Origin: Chamaelirium japonicum
Lineage: Eukaryota > Streptophyta > Magnoliopsida > Liliales > Melanthiaceae
Direction: 5' to 3'
Length of the DNA: 64,000 nucleotides
Assembly (NCBI GenBank): GCA_947650365.1
Contig: OX393549.1
Coordinates: 17,550,896-17,614,895, forward strand
In this document: piece after piece, positions 11,789 to 25,900 of the stretch
How the letters are laid out: each line of letters starts with the position of its first letter
Position numbering within the stretch: the stretch's first letter is position 1
Notes under the pieces: model-generated
What the model saw: the letters and a program-made list of their open reading frames with translations, nothing else
What the model was told of the DNA's origin: nothing
Database searches by the model: none
Made by a program: the position numbers and the translations under genes

Positions 11789-12093
11789 GCGGAGAAACAG
11801 AGCCATGCGCTGGCCGCGGAGGTCGCTAGGGCCGGGAAGGCGCTGGCCGCCTTGTTCAACGATTCCCTTCGGGGGTCTGAGCGCAAGGTGGACGAGCACA
11901 TCCACGAGCTCCAGCGGGCTTCGCACGCCGTGGCTCAGAAAGAGGCGGAGGAGCTTCGGCAGAGGGTCGCGACCCTGGTGTCGGGCATGGCCAAGCTGGA
12001 GGCGTCCCAGCTCAAGTCCTCCGACGACCTCAAAAAGGCCGTGGCGGAGCGGGACGAGGCCGTCACTGCCAGAGAGGCCGCTAGGAAGGAGTT
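11789..12093 (+). other. Exon-like segment 2 of the captured fragment (coiled coil)
   Basis: Begins GCGGAGAAACAG (AEKQ) right after the acceptor AG. About 100 residues rich in Ala, Glu, Lys, Arg and Leu with heptad-like spacing (ALAAEVARAGKALAAL; KEAEELRQRVATL; SDDLKKAVAERDEAV), predicting a long coiled coil. It runs into the array at ...AAGGAGTTG/TACGAATG; the few bases around TTGTACGAAT also occur in array units, so the exact edge is ambiguous by several bases. The 3' end of the gene is absent. Confidence 0.65.
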
Positions 12094-15000
12094 GTACGAA
12101 TGAATTGGAATGGATCGTACGAATGAATTAGAATGGATCGTGTGAAAGAATTAGAATGCATTGTATGAATGAATTAGAATGGATCGTATGAATGAATTAG
12201 AATGGATCGTGCGAATGAATTCGAATGGATCGCATGATCCATTCGAATAGAATGGATCGTATGAATAAATTAGAATGGATCGGGCGAATGAATTAGAATG
12301 GATTGTAGGAATGAATTAGAATGGATCGTATGAATGAATTAGAATGGATCGTATGAATGAATTAGAATGGATCGAGCGAATGAATTAGAATGGATTGTGC
12401 GAATGAATTAGAATGGATCGTACGAATGAATTAGAATGGATCGTACGAATGAATTAGAATAGATCATACGAATGAATTAGAATGGATCATACGAATGAGT
12501 AAGAATGGATCGTACGAATAAAATAGAATGGATTGTACGAATGAATTAGAATGGATACATTCATGCGAATGAATTAGAATGGATCGGACGATTGAATTAG
12601 AATGGATCGTACGATTCATTCTAATTCATTCGTACGATCCATTCTAATACATTCGTACGATTCATGCTAATTCATTCGCACGATCCATTCTAATTCATTC
12701 GTACGATCCATTCTTATTCATTCACACGATCCATTCTAATTCATTCACACAATCCATTCTAATTCATTCATACAATCCATTCTAATTCATTCGTATGATC
12801 CATTCTAACTCATTCGGTGGATCCATTCTAATTCATTCGTACGATCCATTCTAATTCATTCCCACGATCCATTCTAATTTATTCGGACGATCCATTCTAA
12901 TTTATTCGTACGATCTATTCTAATTCATTCGCACGAATGTAACCATTCTAATTCATTCATACGATTAATTCTAATTCATTCGTATGAGCTATTCTAATTC
13001 ATACGTACGATCCATTCTAATTCATTCGTACGATCCATTGTAATTCATTCATACAATCCATTTAGATTCATTCGCACAAATGTATCCATTCAAATTCATT
13101 CGTACGATCCAGTCTAATTCATTCGTACGATCTATTCAAATTCCTTCGTACGATCCATTCTAATTCATTCGTACAATCTATTCTAATTCATTCGTACGAT
13201 CCATTCTAATTCCTTCGTACGATCCATTCTAATTCATTCGTACGATCCATTCTAATTCATTCGTATAATCTATTCTAATTCATTCGTACGAATGGATACA
13301 TTCGTGTGAATGAATTAGAATGGATCGTACGAATGAGTAAGAATGGATCGTACGAATGAAATAGAATGGATTGCATGAATGAATTAGAATGGATCGTACG
13401 AATGAATTACAATGGATCGTGTGAAAGAATTAGAATGGATTGTATGAATGAATTAGAATGGATCCTACGAATGAAGTAGAATGGATCGAACGAAGGAAAT
13501 AGAATGGATCGTACGAATGAATTAGAATGGATCGAACGAATGAATTAGAATGGATCGTACGAAGGAATTAGAATGGATCGTACGAATGAATTAGAATGGA
13601 TATATTCGTGCAAATGAATTAGAATGGATCGTATGAATGTATTAGAATGGATCGTATGAGTGAATTAGAATGGATTGTACGAATGAATTAGAATGGATCG
13701 TATGAATGAATTAGAATGGATACATTCGTGTGAATGAATTAGAATGGATCGTATGAATGAATTAGAATAGATTTTATTAATGAATTAGAACTGATCGTAC
13801 GAATGAATTAGAATGGATACATTCGTGCGAATGAATTAGAATGGATTGTATGAATGAATTAGAATGGATCGTACGAATGAACTAGAATGGAAACATTCGT
13901 GCGAATGAATTAGAATGGATCGTACGAATGAATTAGAATAGATCGTACGAATGAATTAGAATGGATCGTACGAATGAATTAGAATGGATCGTACGAATGA
14001 ATTAGAATGGATACATTCATGCGAATGAATTAGAATGGATCGGACGAATGAATTAGAATGGATCGTACAAATGAATTAGAATGGATCGTGCGAATAAATT
14101 AGAATGGATACATTCATCCGAATGAATTAGAATGGATCATACGAATGAGTAAGAATGGATCGTACGAATGAAATAGCATAAATTGTACGAATGAATTAGA
14201 ATGGAACCTACGAATGAATTAGAATGGATCGTGTGAAAGAATTAGAATGGATTGTATGAATGAATTAGAATGGATCGTACGAATGAATTAGAATGGATCG
14301 TGCGAATGAATTCGAATGGATCATACGAATTCATTCTAATTCATTCATACAATCCATTCTAATTCATTCACACGATCCATTCTAATTCATTCGTATGTTC
14401 CATTCTAATTCTATAGCACGATCCATGCTAATTAATTCGTTCGATCAATTCTAATTCATTAGCACGATCCATTCTAATTCATTCGTACGATCCAGTCTAA
14501 TTCATTCGCACGATCTATTCTAATTCATTCATAGGATCCATTCTAATTCATTCATAGAATCCATTCTAATTCATTCGCACGAATGTACCCATTCTAATTC
14601 ATTCGTACGATCAGTTCTAATTCATTCACAAAATCTATTCTAATTCATTCATACGATCCATTCTAATTCATTCACACGAATGTATCCATTCTAATTCATT
14701 CGTACGATCCATTCTAATTCATTCGTACGATCTATTCTAATTCACTCATACGATCCATTCTAGTACATTCATACGATCCATTCTAATTCATTTGCACGAA
14801 TATATCCATTCTAATTCATTCGTACGATCCATTCTAATTCCTTTGTACGATCCATTCTAATTCATTCGTACGATCTATTCTATTTCATTCATACGATCCA
14901 TTCTTACTCATTCGTACGATCCATTCTAATTCATTCGTTCGATCCATTCTAATTCATTCGCACGAATGTATCCATTCTAATTCATTCGTTCGATCAATTC

Positions 15001-16389
15001 TAATTCATTAGCACGATCCATTCTAATTCATTCGTACGATCCATTCTAATTCATTCGCACGATCCATTCTAATTCATTCATAGGATCCATTCTAATTCAT
15101 TCATACGATCTATTCTAATTCTTTCGCACGAATGTATCCATTCTAATTCATTCGCACGAATGTATCCATTCTAATTCATTCGTATGATCCATTCTAATTC
15201 ATTCGTACGATCCATTCTAATTCATTCGTACGATCCATTCTAATTCATTCATACGATCTATTTTAATTCATTCATACAATCCATTCTAATTCTTTCACTA
15301 GATCCATTCTAATTCATTCGTTCGATCAATTCTAATTCATTAGCACAATCCATTCTAATTCATTCGTACGATCCATTCTAATTCATTCATACGATTCAAT
15401 TCTAATTCATTCGTACGATCCATTCTAATTCATTCGTATGATCCATTCTAATTAATTCGTATGATCCATTCTAATTCATTCGTACGATCCATTCTAATTC
15501 ATTCATACAATCCATTCTAATTCATTCGCACGATCCATTCTAATTCACTCATATGATCCATTCTAATACATTCATACGATCCATTCTAATTCATTTGCAC
15601 GAATATATCCATTCTAATTCATTCGTACGATCCATTCTAATTCCTTCGTACGATCCATTCTAATTTATTCGTACGATCCATTCTAATTCATTCATACGAT
15701 CCATTCTAATTCATTCGTACGATCCATTCTAATTCATTTGCACAAATGTATCCATTCTAATTCATTCGTACGATCCATTCTAATTCATTCGTATGATCCA
15801 TTCTAATTCATTCGTAAGATCTATTCTAATTCATTCGTACGATTCATTCTAATTCATTCGTACGATCCATTCTAATTCATTCGCACGAATGTTTCCATTC
15901 TAGTTCATTCGTACGATCCATTCTAGTTCATTCGTACGATCCATTCTAATTCATTCGCACGATCCATTCTAATTCATTCGTACGATCCATTCTAATTCAT
16001 TCATACGATCCATTCTAATTCATTCGTACGATCCATTCTAATTCATTCGCACAAATGTATCCATTCTAATTCATTCGTACGATCCATTCTAATTCATTCG
16101 CACGATCCATTCTAATTCATTCGTACGATCCATTCTAATTCATTCGCACGATCTGTTCTTATTCATTCGGACAATCCATTCTAATTCATTCGCACGAATG
16201 TATCCATTCTAATTCATTCGTACGATCCATTCTAATTCATTCGTATGATCCATTCTAATTAATTCATATGATCCATTCTAATTCACTCATACGATCCATT
16301 CTAATACATTCATACAATCCATTATAATTCATTTGCACGAATATATCCATTCTAATTCATTCGTACGATCCATTCTAATTCATTCGTAT
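12094..16389. repeat. Satellite array right of the island
   Basis: Blocks: + 12,094-12,610 (with a ~12-bp inverted piece at ~12,236-12,248), - 12,611-13,288, + 13,289-14,328, - 14,329 onward. The first units, TACGAATGAATTGG and then a GTGTGAAAGAATTAG unit, are + oriented, the opposite of the left flank. Parts share variant order with other regions: 13,040-13,100 with ~25,040-25,110, and 14,612-14,690 with ~60,430-60,510. Nothing but 23/28-bp units is present. Confidence 0.93.
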
Positions 16390-19300
16390 GATCCATTCTA
16401 ATTCATTCGTATGATCCATTCTAATTCATTCATACGATCTATTCTAATTCATTCATACAATCCATTCTAATTCTTTCACACGATCCATTCTAATTCATTC
16501 GTATGATCCATTCTAATTCATTCGCACAATCCATTCTATTTCATTCGTACGATCCATTCTTACTCATTCGTATGATCCATTCTAATTCATTCGCACGACT
16601 GTATCAATAATGGATCATACGAATGAGTAAGAATGGATCGTACGAATGAAATAGAATGGATTGTGCGAATGAATTAGAATGGACCGTACGAATGAATTAG
16701 ACGTACGAATGAATTAGAATGGATACATTCGTGCGAATAAATTAGAATGGATCATACGAATGAGTACGAATGGATCGTCATTCTAATTCATTCGTATGAT
16801 CCATTCTAATTCATTTGTATCCATTCTATTTCATTCGCACGATCCATTCTAATTCATTCGCGCAATCTATTCTAATTCATTCGTACGATCCATTATAATT
16901 CATTCGTACGATCCATTCTAATTCATTCATACAATCCATTCTAATTTATTCGCACGAATGTATCCATTCTAATTCATTCGTACGATCCATTCTAATTCAT
17001 TCGCACAATCTATTCTAATTCATTCATATGATCCATTCTAATTCATTCGCACGAATGTATCCATTCTAATTGATTCATACGATCCATTCTACTTCATTTG
17101 TATGATCCATTCTAATTCCTTCGTACGATCCATTCTATGTCATTCGTATGGTCCATTCTAATTCCTTCATACGATCCATTCTAATTCCTTCGTATCCATT
17201 CTAATTCACTCATACGATCCATTCTAATTCATTCGTACGATCCATTCTAATTTATTCATACAATCCATTCTAATTCATTCGCACGAATGTATCCATTCTA
17301 ATCCATTCGTATGATCCATTCTAATCCATTCGTATGATCCATTCTAATTCATTCGCATGAATGTAACCATTCTAATTCATTCATTTGATCCATTCTAATT
17401 CATTCGTACGATCCATTCTAATTCATTCGTCCGATCCATTCTAATTCATTCGCACGAATGTATCCATTCTAATTCATTCGTATGATCTATTCTAATTCAT
17501 TCGTACGATCCATTCTAATTCATTCATTAGATCCATTCTAATTCATTCATAAGATCCATTCTAATTCATTCGTACGATCCATTCTAATTCATTCGTACGA
17601 TCCATTCTAATTCATTCGCACGAATGTATCCATTCTACTTCATTCGTACGATCCATTCTAGTTCATTCGTACGATCTATTCTAATTCATTCGTACGATCC
17701 ATTCTAATTCATTCATATGATCCATTCTAATTAATTCGTATGATCCATTCTAATTCATTCGTACGATCCATTCTAATTCATTCATACAATCCATTCTAAT
17801 TCATTCGCACGAATGTATCCATTCTAATTAATTCGTACGATCCATTCTAATTCATTCGTATGATCCATTCTTATTCATTCACACGATCCAGTCTAATGGA
17901 TTCGCACGATCCATTCTAATTCATTCGCACGAATGTATCCATTCTAATTCATTCGTACGATCCATTCTAATTCATTAATATGATCCATTCTAATTCATTC
18001 GTACGATCCATTCTAATTCATATGCACAAAGGTATCCATTCTAATCCATTCGTAGGATCCAATCTAATCCATTCGTACGATCCATTCTAATTCATTCGTA
18101 CGATCCATTATAATTCATTCGCTCGAATGTATCCATTCTAATCCATTCGTACGATCCATTCTAATTCATTCGCATGAATGTAACCATTCTAATTCATTCA
18201 TTTGTTCCATTCTAATTCATTCGTACGATCCATTCTAATTCATTCGTCCGATCCATTCTAATTCATTCGCACGAATGTATCCATTCTAATTCATTCGTAC
18301 GATCCATTCTAATTCATTCGTAAGATCCATTCTAATTTATTCGTACGATCCATTCTAATTCATTCGTACGAACCATTCTAATTCATTCGCACGAATGTAT
18401 CCATTCTAGTTCATTCGTACGATCCATTCTAATTCATTCGTAAGATCCATTCTAATTCATTCGTACGATCTATTCTAATTCATTCGTACGATCCATTCTA
18501 ATTCATTCGTAAGATCCATTCTAATTCATTCGTACGATCCATTCTAATTCATTCATACCATCCATTCTAATTCATTCGCACGAATGTATCCATTCTAGTT
18601 CATTCGTACGATCCATTCTAATTCATTCGTACGATCCATTCTAATTTATTCGCACGATCCATTCTAATTCATTCGTACGATCCATTCTAATTCATTCATA
18701 CGATCCATTCTAATTCATTCGTACGATCTATTCTAATTCATTCGCACAAATGTATCCATTCTAATTCATTCGTACGATCCATTCTAATTCATTCGCACGA
18801 TTCATTCTAATTCATTCGTACGATCCATTCTAATTCTTTCACACGATCCATTCTAATTCATTCGTACGATCCATTCTAATTCATTCGCACGATCCATTCT
18901 AATTCATTCGTACGATCCATTCTAATTCATTCATACGATCCATTCTAATTCATTCGTACGATCCATTCTAATTCATTCGCACAAATGTATCCATTCTAAT
19001 TCATTCGTACGATCCATTCTAATTCATTCGCACGATCCATTATAATTCATTCATACAATCCATTCTAATTCTTTCACATGATCTATTCTAATTCATTCGT
19101 AGGATCCATTCTAATTCATTCGTACAATCTATTCTATTTCATTCGTACGATCCATTCTTACTCATTCGTATGATCCATTCTACTTCATTCGGACGAATGT
19201 ATCCATTCTAATTTATTCGTACGATCCATTCTAATTCATTCGTACGATCCATTCTAATTCATTCATATGATCCATTCTAATTCATTCGTATGATCTATTC

Positions 19301-20846
19301 TTATTCATTCGCATGATCCAGTCTAATTGATTCGCACGATCCATTCTAATTCATTCGCACGAATGTATCCATTCTAATTTATTCGTACGATCCATTCTAA
19401 TTCATTAATATGATCCATTCTAATTCATTCGTACGATCCATTCGAATTCATTCGTATGATCCATTCTAATTTATTCGTACGATCCATTCTAATTCATTCG
19501 TACGATCCATTCTAATTCATTCGTAAGATCCATTCTAATTCATTCGTACGATCCATTCTAATTCATTCGTACGATCCATTCTAATTCATTCATACGATCT
19601 ATTCTAATTCATTCATACAATCCATTCTAATTCTTTCACACGATCCATTCTAATTCATTCGTACGATCCATTCTAATTCATTCGTACAATCCATTCTAAT
19701 TCTTTCACACGATCCATTCTAATTCATTCGTAGGATCCATTCTAATTCATTCGTACAATGAGTAAGAATGGATCGTACGAATGAAATAGAATGGATTGTA
19801 CGAATGATTTAGAATGGATACATTCGTGCGAATGAATTAGAATGGATTGTGCTAATGAATTAGAATGGATCGTACGAATGAATTAGAATGGATCGTACGA
19901 ATGAATTAGAATGGATCGTGTGAAAGAATTAGAATGGATTGTATGAATGAATTAGAATAGATCGTATGAATGAATTAGAATGGATCGTACGAATGAATTA
20001 GAATGGATCGTACGAATGAATTAGAATGGATCGTACGAATGAATTAGAATTGATCTTACGAATGAATTAGAATGGATCGTGTGAAAGAATTAGAATGGAT
20101 CGTACGAATGAATTAGAATGGATCGTGCGAATGAATTAGAATGGATCGTACGAATGAATTAGAATGGATCGTGCTAATGAATTAGAATAGATCGTACCAA
20201 TGAGTAAGAATGGATCGTACGAATGAAATAGAATGGATTGTGCGAATGAATTAGAATGGATCGTACGAATGAATTAGAATGGATCGTGTGAAAGAATTAG
20301 AATGGATTGTATGAATGAATTAGAATAGATCGTATGAATGAATTAGAATGGATCGTACGAATGAATTAGAATGGATCGTGCGAACGAATTAGAATGGATC
20401 GTACGAATGAATTAGAATAGATACATTCGTGCGAATGAATTAGAATGGATCGGACGAATGAATTAGAATGGATCATACGAATGAATTAGAATGGATCAAA
20501 TGAATGAATTAGAATGGATCGTACGAATGAATTAGAATGCATCGTACGAAAGAATTAGAATGGATATATTCGTGCGAATGAATTAGAATGGATCGTATGA
20601 ATGAATTAGAATAGATTGTGCGAATGAATTAGAATGGATCGTACGAATGAATTAGAATGGATACATTCATGCGAATAAATTAGAATGGATTGTATGAATG
20701 AATTAGAATGGATCGTACGAATGAATTAAAATGGATCGTACGAATGAATTAGAATAGATTGCGCGAATGAATTAGAATGGATCGTGCGAATGAAATAGAA
20801 TGGATACAAATGAATTAGAATGGATCATACGAATGAATTAGAATGA
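16390..20846. repeat. Segment B, copy 1 (~4.5 kb)
   Basis: Blocks: - to 16,609, + 16,610-16,777, - 16,778-19,756 (the longest - block of this part), + 19,757-20,846. Rare variants mark it: GATCGTCATTC at 16,773, TTCATACCATCC at ~18,560, the switch ACAATGAGTAAG at ~19,754, and ATGACGATCC at its right end. The same markers occur in the same order at 28,621, 30,421, 32,289 and 33,544. The left edge is where variants stop matching (~16,390 against ~28,241). Confidence 0.82.
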
Positions 20847-23800
20847 CGATCCATTCTAATCCATTCGTACGATCCATTCTAATTCATTCGCACGAATGTA
20901 TCCATTCTAATCCATTCGTACGATCCATTCTAATCCATTCGTACGATCCATTCTAATTTATTCGCACAAATGTATCCATTCTAATTCTTTCGTACGATCC
21001 ATTCTAATTCATTCGTACTTTCCATTCTAATTCATTCGTACGATCCATTCTAATTCATTCGTACGATCCATTCTAATTCATTCGCACAATCCATTCTATT
21101 TCATTCGTACGATCCATTCTTACTCATTGGTACGATCCATTCTAATTCATTCGCACGAATGTATCCATTCTAATTCATTCGTACGAATCCATTCTAATTC
21201 ATTCGTACAATCCATTCTATTTCATTCGTACGATCCATTCTTACTCATTCGTATGATCCATTTTAATTCATTCGCACGAATGTATCCATTCTAAATCATT
21301 CATACGATCCATTCTAATTCATTCGTACGATCCATTCTAAATCATTCGTTAAATCCATTCTATTTTATTCGTACGATCAATTCTACATCATTCTAATTCA
21401 TTCTATTTCATTCGTACGATCCGTTCTAATTCACTCATACGATCCATTCTAATTCATTCATACGATCCATTCTAATTCATTTGCACGAATATATCCATTC
21501 TAATTCATTCGTACGATCAATTCTAATTCATTCGCACGAATGTATCTATTCTACTTCATTCGTACGATCCATTCTAATTCATTCGTACGATCCATTCTAA
21601 TTCATTCATACAATCCATTCTAATTCTTTCACACGATCCATTCTAATTCATTCGTAGGATCCATTCTAATTCATTCGTACAATCTATTATATTTCATTCG
21701 TACGACCCATTCTAATTCATTCGCACGAATGTATCCATTCTAATTCATTCATACGAATCCATTCTAATTCATTCGTACAATCCATTCTATTTCATTCGTA
21801 CGATCCATTCTTACTCATTCGTACGATCCATTCTAATTCATTCGTACGATCCATTCTAATTCATTCGCACGATCCATTCTTACTCATTCGTATGATCCAT
21901 TCTAATTTATTCGCACGAATGTATCCATTCTAATTCATTCGTACGTCTAATTCATACGAATGAGTAAGAATGGATCGTATGAATGAAATAGAATGGATTG
22001 TGCGAATGAATTAGAATGGATCATACAAATAAGTAAGAATGGATCGTACGAATGAAATAAAATGGATTGTGCGAATGAATTAGAATGGATCGTACGAATG
22101 AATTAGAATGGATCGTGTGAAAGAATTAGAATGGATTGTATGAATGAATTAGAATAGATCGTATGAATGAATTAGAATGGATCGTACGAATGAATTAGAA
22201 TGGATCGTACGAATGAATTAGAATGGATACATTCGCGAATGAATTAGAATGGATCGTACAAATGAATTAGAATGGATCGTACGAATGAATTAGAATGGAT
22301 CTTACGAATGAATTAGAATGGATCGTACGAATGAATTAGAATGGATCGTACGAATGAATTAGAATGGATACATTTGTGCGAATGAATTAGAATGGATCGT
22401 ACGAAAGAATTAGAATGGATCGTATGAATGAATTAGAATGGATCGTACGAATGAATTAGAATGGATCGTACGAAGGAATTAGAATGGATCGTACGAATGA
22501 ATTAGAATGGATATATTCGTGCAAATGAATTAGAATGGATCATATGAATGTATTAGAATGGATCGTATGAGTGAATTAGAATGGATCGTGCGAATGAATT
22601 AGAATGGTTTGTATGAATGAATTAGAATGGATCGTACGAATGAATTAGAATGGATCGTACGAATGAATTAGAATGGATCGTACGAATGAACTAGAATGGA
22701 TACATTCGTGCGAATGAATTAGAATGGATACGAATGAATTAGAATGGATCGTGCGAATGAATTAGAATGGATCGTATGAATGAACTAGAATGGATACATT
22801 CGTGCGAATGAATTAGAATGGATCGTACGAATGAATTAGAATGGATCGTACGAATGAATTAGAATGGATCGTACGAATGAATTATAATGGATCGTACGAA
22901 TAAATTAGAATGGATACATTCGTGCGAATGAATTAGAATGGATCGGACGAATGAATTAGAATGGATCGTACGAATGAATTAGAATGGATCGTACGAATGA
23001 ACTAGAATGGATATATTCGTGCGAATGAATTAGAATGGATCGTACGAATGAATTAGAATGGATCGTACGAATGAATTAGAATGGATCTTATGAATGAATT
23101 AGATTGGATCGTACGAATGAATTAGAATGGATCGTACGAATGAATTAGAATGGATACATTCGTGCGAATGAATTAGAATGGATCGGACGAATGAATTAGA
23201 ATGGATCGTACGAATGAATTAGAATGGATCTTACGAATGGATTAGAATGGATACATTCGTGCGAATGAATTAGAATGGATCGGACGAATGAATTGGACGA
23301 ATGAATTAGAATGGATCGTACGAATGAATTAGAATGGATCAAATGAATGAATTAGAATGGTTACATTCATGCGAATGAATTAGAACGCATCGTACGAATG
23401 GATTAGAATGGATTGTACGAATGGATTTGAATGGATACATTCGAGCGAATGAATTAGAATGGATCGTACGAATAAAATTAGAATGGATCATACGAATGAA
23501 TTAGAATAGATCGTACAAATGAATTAGAATGGATCGTATGAATGAATTAGAATGGATCGTGTGAAAGAATTAGAATGGATCGTACGAATGAATTAGAATG
23601 GATCGTGCGAATGAATTAGAATGGATCGTACGAATGAATTAGAATGGATCGTGCTAATGAATTAGAATTGATCGAATGAATGAATTAGCATGGATCGTGC
23701 ATTCGTACGATCCATTCTAATTCATTCGTAAGATCCATTCAAATTCATTCGTACGATCCATTCTAATTCATTCGTACGATCCATTCTAATTCATTCGCAC

Positions 23801-25242
23801 GAGTGTATCTATTCTAGTTCATTTGTACGATCCATTCTAATTCATTCGTTCGATCCATTCTAATTCATTCATACGATATATTCTAATTCATTCATACAAT
23901 CCATTCTAATTCTTTCACACGATCCATTCTAATTCATTCGTACAATCCATTCTAATTCATTTGCACAATCCATTCTATTTCATTCGTACGATCCATTCTT
24001 ACTCATTCGTATGATCCATTCTAATTCATTCGCACGAATGTATCCATAATGGATCATACGAATGAGTAAGAATGGATCGTACGAATGAAATAGAATGGAT
24101 TGTGCGAATGAATTAGAATGGACCATACGAATGAATTAGAATGGATACATTCGTGCGAATGAATTAGAATGGATCGGACGAATGAATTAGAATGGATCGT
24201 ACGAATGAATTAGAATGGATCGTACAAATGAATTAGAATGGATCGTACGAATAAATTAGAAAGGATACATTCGTCCGAATGAATTAGAATGGAACATTCG
24301 AATGAGTAAGAATGGATCGTACGAATGAAATAGAATAGATTGTACGAATGAATTAGAATGGATCGTGCGAATGAATTAGAATGGATCGTACGAATGAATT
24401 AGAATGGATCGTACGAATGAATTAGAATGGATCGTGCGAATGAATTAGAATGGATCATATTAATGAATTAGAATGGATCGTACGAATGAATTAGAATGGA
24501 TACATTCGTGCGAATGAATTAGAATGGATCGTGCGAATCCATTAGACTGGATCGTGCGAATGAATAAGAATGGATCATACGAATGAATTAGAATGGATCG
24601 TACGAATTAATTAGAATGGATACATTCGTGCGAATGAATTAGAATGGATTGTATGAATGAATTAGAATGGATCGTACGAATGAATTAGAATGGATCATGC
24701 GAATTAATTAGAATGGATCATACGAATGAATTAGAATGGATCGTACGAATGAATTAGAATGGATCGTACGAATGAACTAGAATGGAACGTACGAATGAAC
24801 TAGAATGGATACATTCGTGCGAATGAATTAGAATGGATCGTACGAATGAATTAGAATGGATCGTACAAATGAATTAGAATGGATCTTACGAATGAATTAG
24901 AATGGATCTAACGAATGAATTAGAATGGATCGTACGAGTGAATTAGAATGGATCGTACGAATGAATTTGAATGGATCGCACGAAAGTAACCATTCTAATT
25001 CATTCATACGATCCATTCTAATTCATTCGTACGATCCATTGTAATTCATTCATACAATCCATTTAGATTCATTCGCACAAATGTATCCATTCAAATTCAT
25101 TCGTACGATCCAGTCTAATTCATTCGTACGATCCATTCTAATTCATTCGCACGAATATATCCAGTCTAATTCTTTCGTACGATGCATTCTAATTCATTCG
25201 TACGATCCATTCTAATTCATTCGTACGATCCATTCTAATTCA
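20847..25242. repeat. Single copy of unit C (C0)
   Basis: Blocks: - 20,847-21,954, + 21,955-23,700, - 23,701-24,047, + 24,048-24,985, - from 24,986. From ~21,130 rightwards the variant order follows that of the tandem C copies: GTACGAATCC (21,181), ATTCGCGAATG (22,231, a shortened 28-mer), GAATTGGACGAATG (~23,290), ATAATGGATC (24,047) and GAATCCATTAGACTGG (~24,535). The offset to C1 is 15,297 at 21,181 and 15,348 at 22,231, a change of 51 (23+28). C0 lacks the first part of a full C unit. Confidence 0.82.
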
Positions 25243-25900
25243 TTCGTACGATCCATTCTAATTCATTTGCACGAATGTATCCATTCTAATTCATTCGTAC
25301 ATTCCATTCTATTTCATTCGTACGATCCATTCTTACTCATTCGTATGATCCATTCTAATTCATTCGTATGATCCATTCTAATTCATTCGTACGATCCATT
25401 CTAATTCATTCGCACGATCCATTCTAATTCATTCATACGATCCATTCTAATTCATTCATACGATCCATTCTAATTCATTCCAACAATCCATTCTAATTCA
25501 TTCGCCCGATCCATTCTAATTCATTCATACGATCCATTCTATTCAAATGGATCATGCTATCCATTCGAATTCATTCGCACGATCCATTCTAATTCATTTA
25601 TACGATCCATTCTAATTCATTCATACAATGCATTCTAATTCTTTAACACGATCAATTCTAATTCATTCGTACGATCCATTCTAATTCATTCGTACAATCC
25701 ATTCTATTTCATTTGTACGATCCATTCTTACTCATTCGTATGATCCATTCTAATTCATTCGTACGATCCATTCTAATTCATTCGTATGATCCATTCTAAT
25801 TAATTCGTATGATTCATTCTAATTCATTCGTACAATCCATTCTATTTCATTTGTACGATCCATTCTTACTCATTCGTATGATCCATTCTAATTCATTCGT
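25243..25900 (-). repeat. Right flank of unit C, copy 1
   Basis: Mostly - units. Markers are a small inverted piece in CATTCTATTCAAATGG (~25,537-25,552), a CAATGCATTC unit at ~25,627 and a TTAATTCGTATGATTC unit at ~25,800. The same series follows the last tandem C copy at 58,064-58,740. This shows that the tandem block and C0 share the same right-hand neighbour. Confidence 0.78.

Larger units (their letters stand above)
11425..12093 (+). pseudogene. Captured fragment of a plant gene or gypsy-type gag-like protein gene
   Basis: This is the only protein-coding-like DNA in the window. It is GC-rich and sharply unlike the array. One frame stays open from the left edge through a clear intron to the right edge. 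The protein has an acidic Ser-rich start (DIGSDSESFSSESE), a basic KRAR, an Ala/Pro-rich linker, a short conserved-looking stretch (YYVRQLLGRNVFARAPFAS) and a long Ala/Glu/Lys-rich coiled coil. This layout resembles proteins annotated in grass genomes as putative gypsy-type transposon proteins, which end in such coiled coils; the assignment rests on composition and memory, not a search. It could equally be a host coiled-coil gene. Both ends are missing, there is no promoter or poly(A) signal, and it is a fossil fragment, not a working gene. Confidence 0.65.

Noticed and set aside
11641-11901. An open frame on the - strand across the intron
   Set aside because: It runs antisense through the exon-intron structure. 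GC-rich third positions on the + strand create long antisense frames by chance.
11422-12095. An insertion by an intact mobile element
   Set aside because: No terminal repeats, target-site duplication or poly(A) tail is seen at the island edges, and the flanks are in opposite orientations.
11805-12131. An open frame on + ending in satellite sequence
   Set aside because: It is a shifted frame of the coiled-coil exon with an Arg/Trp/Ser-rich product, and it reads on into the repeat.
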